NCBI RefSeq assembly: GCF_025938095.1
Contig: NZ_JAPCZF010000010.1
Location: 62,001-126,000, forward strand
Direction of reading: 5' to 3'
DNA: 64,000 bases
Source: Novosphingobium sp. JCM 18896
Lineage (GTDB): Bacteria; Pseudomonadota; Alphaproteobacteria; Sphingomonadales; Sphingomonadaceae
Positions within the stretch are counted from its first letter, which is position 1. The number at the start of each line of letters is the position of its first letter. Both the position numbers and the translations under genes were made by a program. The notes under the pieces are model-generated. The model worked only from the letters and a program-made list of their open reading frames with translations. It had not been told where the DNA came from and ran no database searches. Of this stretch, positions 1 through 6,478 are shown piece by piece.

Positions 1-7
1 CAGTATA

Positions 8-41
8 TGCAATATCGCAAAATAAATTGCAGTTCAAGCAA
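8..41. promoter_or_regulatory. Operator-like element, copy 1
   Basis: This 34-bp stretch matches 1902-1934 almost base for base with one gap. Both copies share the block TGCAATATC and end in a TTGC-N7-GCAA dyad (here 27-30 and 38-41). The second copy sits in the divergent promoter of the epimerase and dehydrogenase genes, in the same orientation. This copy lies downstream of the XRE regulator and so probably serves a leftward gene beyond the window edge. The natural candidate for binding it is the XRE-cupin regulator encoded at 110-775; that is inference. Confidence 0.6.
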
Positions 42-109
42 GTTTTTATAGACGGGCGAACGGGGGCGCCCGGAGGTTCGAGCCTTCGGACAGAAGCGAG
101 CGGTGCGCG

Positions 110-775
110 TCAGTCTTCCTGAATTGCGGCCCAGCTTTCGGGTGTGAACGTCTGCGTCTCGAACACACCCTCTCGAGCCTGCGGTCCGTGGTAGTAGGTC
201 ACCAGGAGCTCGGCGGGCTGGCCGTGCACCGCGACGGTGCTGTGCCAGACGTTCGCGTCCATGAATACGGCGTCGCCCGTCTCAAGGATCAGCGGGGGCT
301 GGCCTTCGCAGTAAACCACCAGGTCCCCGCGCAGGACATAGATGATCTTCTCGCCGGGATGCCGGACGAATTCCGAATCCCAGACGCTGATCGACTGAAT
401 CGTGCACTGCATGCATTCCAGCGCGCGTTCGGCGTCGGGATCGAAGAGATACTTGGTGTTAAGCTCGCGATAGGCGCTTGCCTTGCGCGTGCGTTCGCGG
501 TCGACCATCAAACGCCTCGAGCCATTATTGCGCGACGGTGAGGGCTCGGCCAGGCTCGGCTCGATCGCTTCTTGATTGCGGGAGATCAGGTCCTCGGGTG
601 CGATTTCCAGCGCCTTCGCCAGCAGCTCGACCTTCTCCAGCGTCAATCCGAGCTGCGTGTTCTCGATGCGCGATAGCGAGGAAGGGGAAATTCCGGTCAG
701 CTCGGACAAGCGATCCAGCGTCATCTTGCGGCGCTTGCGAAGTGTCCGCAGAAGCGCACCGATCGTTTCCGGCAT
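110..775 (-). CDS. XRE-family regulator with C-terminal cupin domain
   Basis: A 221-aa cytoplasmic regulator. Residues about 4-60 form a helix-turn-helix (RTLRKRRKMTLDRLSELTGI, then SPSSLSRIENTQ). Residues about 140-215 form a cupin barrel (HPGEKIIYVLRGDLVVYCEG, then LETGDAVFMDANVWHS), the usual small-ligand sensor in this family. The ATG at 775 is preceded by GAGGG at good spacing; an upstream in-frame start would add 14 residues without an RBS. It lies downstream of the dipeptide epimerase on the same strand, and copies of a shared operator flank the pair, so it probably controls this peptide/amino-acid catabolic locus. The ligand is unknown. Confidence 0.85.
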   Translation of the reverse strand: MPETIGALLRTLRKRRKMTLDRLSELTGISPSSLSRIENTQLGLTLEKVELLAKALEIAPEDLISRNQEAIEPSLAEPSPSRNNGSRRLMVDRERTRKASAYRELNTKYLFDPDAERALECMQCTIQSISVWDSEFVRHPGEKIIYVLRGDLVVYCEGQPPLILETGDAVFMDANVWHSTVAVHGQPAELLVTYYHGPQAREGVFETQTFTPESWAAIQED

Positions 776-893
776 ATTGTACCCTCGAGCCGCCGTTGCT
801 GCGACGTCACCTCTCACGATTCCCTAACCCGTGCGTTCGGTGTTGGCTAGATTGACGGCAAGCGGTTTGCGCGCGGCTTTACGGCGGCGCCGA

Positions 894-1877
894 TCAGCCC
901 CACAGGTCCGCGCCGAATTGGTGGAGCTGGCGGCCGTCGTGCTTTACGCCGCGATGCGCGGGATCCTTGACGATCAGGGGAGCGTCCAGATCGACGACGT
1001 CGCAGATCGACGCGAGGACATAGGCCGGCGCCATGGCCAGTCCCGTCCCGAGCATGCAGCCCACCATGATGCCGAAGCCCCGCTGCCGCGCTGCTTCGGC
1101 CAGGGCGAGCGCCTCGGTCAGGCCGCCGGTCTTGTCCAGCTTAATGTTCACGTACTGGTATCGGCCCTCCAGCCGGTCGAGATCGCTTCGGTCGTGGCAA
1201 GATTCGTCGGCGCAGATCGGAACCGCGCGGCCGTATTCGTCGAGTTGCGGATCGTCCCGTGGCGCGAGTGGCTGTTCGATCATGAAAACCTTGGCATCGG
1301 CCAGCTGCGGAGCGAGGGCATTGAGGCGATCCAGCGTCCACCCGGCGTTGACGTCGACGAACAGCGGGGTGTCTGGCAGGACCGACCGGACCGCGGCCAG
1401 GCATTCGAGGTCGTGCTCGCCGCCGAGCTTGAGCTTGATCGACGATGCGCCGCACAGGCCTGCGGCGAAAGTGGCAGTTTCCTCTGGCGTCATGATGCCG
1501 ATCGTCACATCCGACGGAATGATGCTGGGAGCTTCGAGACCGGCGATGTCCCACACCGATCGGCCGGACAGCTTCGCCTCGACATCCCAGAATGCGCAGT
1601 CGATCGCATTGCGCGCCGACTGCGCGGGAAGAACCTTCTGAAGCGAGGTGCGGTCCAATTCGCCGCTCTCGATCTGCGGGGTGATGGCGGCGATCTCTGC
1701 CAGCGTTGTATCGGCGTCCTGACCATAAATGGCCATGGGGCAGCATTCGCCGCGCCCGACCACGCCCTCATGCGAAAGCTCGACCTCCACGACGTCGAGA
1801 CCCGCGATCGTGCCGAATGCGACGCGGAAGGGCTGGGTGAGCTCGACGTATTTCTTGCGCGCGAGAAGCTTCACCAT
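894..1877 (-). CDS. Dipeptide epimerase (enolase superfamily, Ala-Glu epimerase type)
   Basis: A 327-aa protein of the mandelate racemase/muconate lactonizing enolase fold. Visible family motifs are the KxK catalytic pair (SSIKLKLGG), metal ligands in FVDVNAGW, MIEQPL and CADESCHD, and the opposite-face lysine in VNIKLDKTGG. Enzymes with this pattern epimerise L,L- to L,D-dipeptides such as Ala-Glu, often from murein peptides. The ATG at 1877 has GAGGAT just upstream; the open frame extends further but runs through the operator region. It is divergent from an amino-acid dehydrogenase, which fits a route that frees and deaminates amino acids from peptides. Exact dipeptide specificity cannot be read here. 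Confidence 0.85.
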   Translation of the reverse strand: MVKLLARKKYVELTQPFRVAFGTIAGLDVVEVELSHEGVVGRGECCPMAIYGQDADTTLAEIAAITPQIESGELDRTSLQKVLPAQSARNAIDCAFWDVEAKLSGRSVWDIAGLEAPSIIPSDVTIGIMTPEETATFAAGLCGASSIKLKLGGEHDLECLAAVRSVLPDTPLFVDVNAGWTLDRLNALAPQLADAKVFMIEQPLAPRDDPQLDEYGRAVPICADESCHDRSDLDRLEGRYQYVNIKLDKTGGLTEALALAEAARQRGFGIMVGCMLGTGLAMAPAYVLASICDVVDLDAPLIVKDPAHRGVKHDGRQLHQFGADLWG

Positions 1878-1901
1878 CTGATCCTCAAAAATTGCTGTTT
1901 C

Positions 1902-1934
1902 TGCAATATCTGCTAAAACTTGCATTTCAAGCAA
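1902..1934. promoter_or_regulatory. Operator-like element, copy 2, in divergent promoter
   Basis: This is the second copy of the element at 8-41, placed between the epimerase start (1877) and the dehydrogenase start (1991). It contains TGCAATATC and a TTGC-N7-GCAA dyad at 1920-1923 and 1931-1934. Its position suggests control of both divergent genes by one regulator, most simply the nearby XRE-cupin protein. Confidence 0.6.
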
Positions 1935-1990
1935 AATTATCGGGGCCTGCGCGGAGGCCTGAGATTTCGCCGTGAGTGCAAAAGGAAACA

Positions 1991-3040
1991 ATGATGGTTC
2001 GAACTGCCGCCGAAGACTGCCTTGAGAGCCTACACGTGCTCGACGATGGAGAGACGGGCCTCAAAGGCGTGATCGCCATCCACTCGACGGCGCTGGGGCC
2101 GGCGGCGGGTGGTTGTCGGTTCTGGCGCTACGCGGAGCGCGAGGAACTCATCTCGGATGCCGTTCGCCTGGCTCGCGGCATGAGCTACAAGAATGCTTTG
2201 GCCGGTCTGCCTTTTGGCGGCGGTAAAGCGGTGCTCCTGCGACCCGAGGAGCCCTTCGATCGGGTTGCCTATTTCGCGGCTTTCGGTCGCGCCGTCGCGG
2301 AGCTCGAAGGGCGATACGTTACGGCGGAGGATGTGGGCACCACGGTCGCCGACATGGGTGTGGTACGCGATCAGACGCGGTTCGTGGCAGGTCTCGACGC
2401 CGTCGGCGAACGGGCAGGCGGCGATCCTTCGCCTTGGACGGCACTGGGGGTTTTCGAGAGCATGAAGGCTGCCGGTACGATGCTCGGCATCCCGCTCGGC
2501 GACGCTTGGGTGGCGGTGCAGGGAACGGGCAATGTCGGGGCCGCGCTGTGCCGTCTGCTCGCACGAGAGGGCGCGAAACTGATCGTCGCCGATATCGAGG
2601 AGGAACGCGCTGCCCTGGTCGCCAGGGAACTCGGGGCGGTTCAGGTGAGCGTCGACGAGATTCTTGAGGTGAAATCGGATATCCTGGCTCCCTGCGCGCT
2701 CGGGGCGGTGCTCAATGAGCGCAGCATACCAAGTCTCACGGCCAGGCTCGTTTGCGGCGCGGCCAACAACCAACTCGCCGAGGAGCACCATGGTGACCTG
2801 CTGCGCGGTCGCGGCATCGTCTACGCGCCCGACTATCTCGTGAACGCCGGTGGCATCATCAATGTCTGTGCCGAATACCTGGGCGAGCGCGCAGACGGTG
2901 TTGAAGCGCGCGTCATGGCGATCGCGCCGCGGCTAATAACCGTTCTCGAGCGCGCGCGACACGAAGGCCTCGCGTCAAATCGCGTCGCGGACGAACTCGC
3001 ACGCGCCCAGATCGCCAAGGGCTCCGGACAGGGCGTTTGA
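1991..3040 (+). CDS. Leu/Phe/Val-type amino acid dehydrogenase
   Basis: A 349-aa Glu/Leu/Phe/Val dehydrogenase family member, expected to catalyse NAD-dependent oxidative deamination of a branched-chain or aromatic amino acid. The N-terminal catalytic part shows GPAAGGCRFW, MSYKNALAGLPFGGGKAVL (the active-site lysine follows GGG) and TAEDVGTT. The Rossmann domain begins at AVQGTGNVGAAL, and the C-terminal part has NNQLAEE and NAGGIINV. The ATG at 1991 follows AAAGGA at ideal spacing; a GTG at 1976 is in frame but lacks an RBS. It diverges from the dipeptide epimerase across the shared operator, so the two probably form one peptide-use regulon. Confidence 0.85.
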   Translation: MMVRTAAEDCLESLHVLDDGETGLKGVIAIHSTALGPAAGGCRFWRYAEREELISDAVRLARGMSYKNALAGLPFGGGKAVLLRPEEPFDRVAYFAAFGRAVAELEGRYVTAEDVGTTVADMGVVRDQTRFVAGLDAVGERAGGDPSPWTALGVFESMKAAGTMLGIPLGDAWVAVQGTGNVGAALCRLLAREGAKLIVADIEEERAALVARELGAVQVSVDEILEVKSDILAPCALGAVLNERSIPSLTARLVCGAANNQLAEEHHGDLLRGRGIVYAPDYLVNAGGIINVCAEYLGERADGVEARVMAIAPRLITVLERARHEGLASNRVADELARAQIAKGSGQGV

Positions 3041-3328
3041 ACGTCGGTGCGGCTGGTCATCGGCGGGCCAGCATCAAAAGAAGTTATGGCCACTTCGCCT
3101 CGCCGTTCTGTGCGCCTCGAAAGCGGTCAGGCCTATCGTGAGCAATCGCCGACATTGCCGCCGTTCGACGGTCCCGATCCGCTCTCTGATAGCGTTCCTT
3201 CGTTCACCGAGTTAGAGATTGGCTGTGGGAAATTTCTGCCGTCCACTCGTAACTTGAAGCAGGCAGGAACGGTCGCTCAGTGTGACATCACCAACACTGT
3301 AGCCTATGAAATCGCGCCAACGGCGCCT
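3041..3328. other. Intergenic region before the GNAT-like gene
   Basis: No convincing gene. The frame of the downstream gene is open through most of it, but the encoded stretch looks non-protein-like and its first good starts are at 3329 and 3341. No clear terminator for the dehydrogenase or named promoter was found. Confidence 0.4.
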
Positions 3329-4246
3329 ATGAGCCGGACCATGGCGAATGACGGTTTTTCAGACGATGAGCAATGGACGCGCGCGATCGGTGATGGACTA
3401 ACGCTGCGAGCGACCGAGCGACCGGATTCGCAGCTGCTGGACCACTTTTTTGCCGGTTACGATCGTGCGTTCGTATTGCCGGACGAGCGCGAAACCGTCG
3501 AGGGTTTTCGCGCGTGCCTGGCCATCAATCCCGCTTCTCGCCACCGGTTCGGCCGGGTCCATCGCGAACTGGTCATGACTGTCGATGATGCAGAGGGCGT
3601 GTTGCTGGGTGGCGCCAATTTCCTGGCGACGTGCATCGGCGAGAACGTTGCAGGCCACCCGCCTGTGGCCGTGGCGCTCAACTATGTTTTCGTCGAGCCG
3701 GCGTCTCGCGGGCGCGGCCTCGCCCGGCGCCTGCGAGACGAGGTTGGCCGGCTGGCGAACATAGCAGTTTGTGCGCCCGCGCAAGCGCCGCCACCGGCAC
3801 TGTTCATTGAACAAAATGATCCCTTACGCCTGACAGATACGGAATATGCGGCTGACACCGCCCATGCCGGCATTGATCAGGTCGATCGTCTGGCGATTTG
3901 GGCGCGATTGGGAGCGCAACTGATCGATTTCGCCTATGTCCAGCCTGCCCTTTCAGCCGATCAGGACAGTGATGACGGACTGGCATATGCCGTGATGAAC
4001 GTGCGAGGAGACGGGCTCGACCCCGCTTATTTGCGCGCACATCTTGAGAGTTTTTTCGGCATTTCGGTAATGAAAGGCGGCGAACCTGAAGCCGATCCTG
4101 TCGCGGGGGCGCAACTTCACGCACTTGAAACTCGACTTTATCCTGTGAAACTTCTGCCCATGTTGCCGGCCGTCGAGGCCTTGCGCTCGGTCCCGGCCAG
4201 ACCACAGGGGATTAGCTTGCGGGCTTTTGCTCGGGCGCTAACCTGA
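3329..4246 (+). CDS. GNAT-like N-acetyltransferase domain protein
   Basis: A 305-aa protein. The segment VALNYVFVEPASRGRGLARR (residues about 115-134) is the acetyl-CoA-binding signature of the GNAT fold. The rest has no family I can name, and the protein is longer than a minimal GNAT enzyme. The C-terminal half (residues about 165-305) may be a second, degenerate GNAT-like unit or a partner-binding part. The start could be 3329 or 3341 (MANDGF). It is followed 24 bp later by a 735-aa membrane-tailed protein with a good RBS, so the two look co-transcribed. Substrate unknown. Confidence 0.65.
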   Translation: MSRTMANDGFSDDEQWTRAIGDGLTLRATERPDSQLLDHFFAGYDRAFVLPDERETVEGFRACLAINPASRHRFGRVHRELVMTVDDAEGVLLGGANFLATCIGENVAGHPPVAVALNYVFVEPASRGRGLARRLRDEVGRLANIAVCAPAQAPPPALFIEQNDPLRLTDTEYAADTAHAGIDQVDRLAIWARLGAQLIDFAYVQPALSADQDSDDGLAYAVMNVRGDGLDPAYLRAHLESFFGISVMKGGEPEADPVAGAQLHALETRLYPVKLLPMLPAVEALRSVPARPQGISLRAFARALT

Positions 4247-4270
4247 TTCCCGAGCCGGTGGGAGGGACCG

Positions 4271-6478
4271 ATGGCGGATGAGAGCCAGAATCACTGCGCG
4301 GCCAAAGCGGCCGAAGGGTTCGTCGAACGACGCGGGGTCGAGGATGGGACAGCCTTCTGGACTTTGTCGTTCTACATCAGTCGAGCGCAGGTAGAGGGGA
4401 GCGATCTTGCTCTTCAGTTATACCGCAGCGATTTCAGAACTGACGGCGACGCCGAGGGTGACAAGCAGGCTTTTGACCAATTCGATATCGCGCGCTTCTT
4501 CATTGATCATCCCGATCCCTCGGCACGCGCACGCCACGATGCGGGGCCGCCCCGGGATGACGGCCCCTTTCTCTCGCGCGAGCGCCTGAACTCGGTTCGG
4601 CCGGATTCTGCGACGCGCCAGTTGCGTGAAGCGATCAACCCGCTGTTCAACGATATCGCTGACCGCTCCCGGCTTGGCCGGATCGAGGACGAGCTGTTCG
4701 CGGCAGCCCGGCCGCAGGGCCTGGCATTCGTACTGCCACGCGAGGTTCAATGGTCGACCGAAGGGCAGACCTACACGGTGCCGACCTTTGACCCTGCCGA
4801 CCCGAAGGGCCGCCCACCGCGATATCCGATCCATGTCAGCCGCTTCTGGTATGCGCATAGCAATGGCGCGCTGTCGTGGCATGTAAGCTTCGATGTGCGT
4901 TATCGGAACGCGGCTTTCGACGAGGCATTGGCGCACGGTCTCGTGCCCCATGGTCTGTACCTCCTGTCGTTGATGCAGAAGCTCGCCTACCCCAAGGAGC
5001 GCGAATTGCCGGGAGATGGCCCGACACTGCGCTCGGACGAGTTGTTCGGCCTGTCCATCGCTGTCGGCGAAGGTGATGATGGTCGACTGTTCTGGGATGT
5101 CCTGCGGGACTGGTTTGAAGAAGACGTGCCGCTGCTTGGCGCGATGCATTCGGTCGGCGGCGACCTCGACTTCCACCGACTCTGCCCGTTGGTACCGATC
5201 AACGAGATACCCGGGTTGTTGTGCCAGGACACGCGATCCAGCTTCTTCCTTCAGGACAAGCAGTTTTTTGAACTCATCCAGCCTAAGAATGGTGAGAGCG
5301 GCGCGTTGGTCGAGCGGAGAACCCGGATTCGGGATGCCGAGTTCGGGCACTATCCCGCACTGGTCGATGCTGGCGCAAGCAACGCTCCGGTCACGCGCGA
5401 TCCGAACACGGGGGCGATCGTGCTCGGTCGCGACTATTGGCGTGCGATGCAGCGCGAACCCGAGGGTCTGGGAGAGGCACCGGTCACGGATGCGGCGACC
5501 CGATTGCTCTATCTGTTTCTGGCCGGTTTTAACCAGAACATCATTGACTGGACCAACCAGGAAGCATCGGAGGTCTTGGACAGCCTTGATCCCATTTACC
5601 CCAGATCGGACGAGCAGCTCGAGGAAGGCTTCTTCATCCGTTACGCCAATCCGCGGTGCCTGATCAGCTATGTTCAACGGTCTCGGACGCTCGAAGTGGG
5701 CAATGATTTTATCGGTACTTGTCCCTACGCTTTTCTGATCCATGCGCTCGCCTTGCACAACGAGCGATTGACGCGTGATCAGGAAAAGCTCGCCTTCGCA
5801 GTGGTTGAAAAGGTCAACAGCTTTGTCAAGGAAGCACAGCGGCGGCAGCGTGAAGCGGAGCAGGGAATCGGCGACCTAGTGATGCGCGCAGAGGCGTGGA
5901 TCAACTGGTACCGGATGGCGGCCTTCGAGCTTTTCGATCGGCAACGCTACGCCAACCCGTTTCGATATGACACGGAGCGCGACGTCTTCGGTGAACTCGA
6001 GAAGCTGCGTGGTACGTCCCGCCTGCAGCTCGCTCTCGACAGGGCTTTTGACGCACTCGAGGAAAGCGCCCGCGATCTTGAACGCGTTCGTGTCGGAGCC
6101 GAGCGCGAGGGTGAACGTCGGGCGGATCTGCTACGCTTGGCTCAACAGCAAGAAGCTGATGCGGCCGAGAAGTTGCGAGATCGGAAGATGACAGCGCTGT
6201 TCGGGCTCGTTGGTCTCTCAGGTGTCGGCCAACTAGCATTCAATATCTACGAATACGTTATGCATCCTGTGCGTTCTCAGCAAGGCTGGGGGATCTTTGT
6301 GGAACTGCTGAACGGGCAGCTAGATGCGCGAGATGCAGCACTGATTGTCGTCCAGTCTGTCATAGCCATCGCGTTCATTGCCGGGCTTTCTTGGTACATC
6401 TGGCCTTCAAGCAACAAGGCGAGGAGAACTGATGATGTGGATGCCCCGCCCGGCATCCACATCATCAGTTCAAAATAA
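4271..6478 (+). CDS. Unknown 735-aa protein with coiled coil and two C-terminal TM segments
   Basis: I do not recognise this family. The first ~500 residues look soluble and acidic. Residues about 505-650 are helical and charged, including a probable coiled coil rich in Glu/Arg (near DLERVRVGAEREGERRADLL). Two hydrophobic segments follow (TALFGLVGLSGVGQLAFNIY and IVVQSVIAIAFIAGLSWYIW). This long-helix-then-two-TM outline recalls CorA-like topology, but the GMN signature is absent. The start has GGGAGGGA upstream. The final codons are made by one arm and loop of a 20-bp perfect inverted repeat that runs past the stop. The gene overlaps the convergent GGDEF-EAL gene by 9 bases. Confidence 0.7.
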   Translation: MADESQNHCAAKAAEGFVERRGVEDGTAFWTLSFYISRAQVEGSDLALQLYRSDFRTDGDAEGDKQAFDQFDIARFFIDHPDPSARARHDAGPPRDDGPFLSRERLNSVRPDSATRQLREAINPLFNDIADRSRLGRIEDELFAAARPQGLAFVLPREVQWSTEGQTYTVPTFDPADPKGRPPRYPIHVSRFWYAHSNGALSWHVSFDVRYRNAAFDEALAHGLVPHGLYLLSLMQKLAYPKERELPGDGPTLRSDELFGLSIAVGEGDDGRLFWDVLRDWFEEDVPLLGAMHSVGGDLDFHRLCPLVPINEIPGLLCQDTRSSFFLQDKQFFELIQPKNGESGALVERRTRIRDAEFGHYPALVDAGASNAPVTRDPNTGAIVLGRDYWRAMQREPEGLGEAPVTDAATRLLYLFLAGFNQNIIDWTNQEASEVLDSLDPIYPRSDEQLEEGFFIRYANPRCLISYVQRSRTLEVGNDFIGTCPYAFLIHALALHNERLTRDQEKLAFAVVEKVNSFVKEAQRRQREAEQGIGDLVMRAEAWINWYRMAAFELFDRQRYANPFRYDTERDVFGELEKLRGTSRLQLALDRAFDALEESARDLERVRVGAEREGERRADLLRLAQQQEADAAEKLRDRKMTALFGLVGLSGVGQLAFNIYEYVMHPVRSQQGWGIFVELLNGQLDARDAALIVVQSVIAIAFIAGLSWYIWPSSNKARRTDDVDAPPGIHIISSK
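6426..6471. terminator. 20-bp perfect inverted repeat at convergent gene ends
   Basis: The arms 6426-6445 and 6452-6471 are perfectly complementary with a 6-base loop (CCGCCC). The hairpin lies inside the last codons of the 735-aa gene and touches the stop codon of the convergent gene. Position and stability fit a bidirectional terminator, but a long U-tract is missing on both strands, so it could instead be an mRNA-stabilising or barrier hairpin. Confidence 0.6.

Noticed and set aside
831-1916. A 361-codon frame opposite the dipeptide epimerase
   Set aside because: The epimerase shows all active-site motifs in the other strand; the opposite frame is compositionally driven.
4418-5758. A 446-codon open frame antisense to the 735-aa gene
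   Set aside because: No recognisable motifs and no RBS. The sense frame is longer, has a good RBS and a membrane tail, so this is a shadow.
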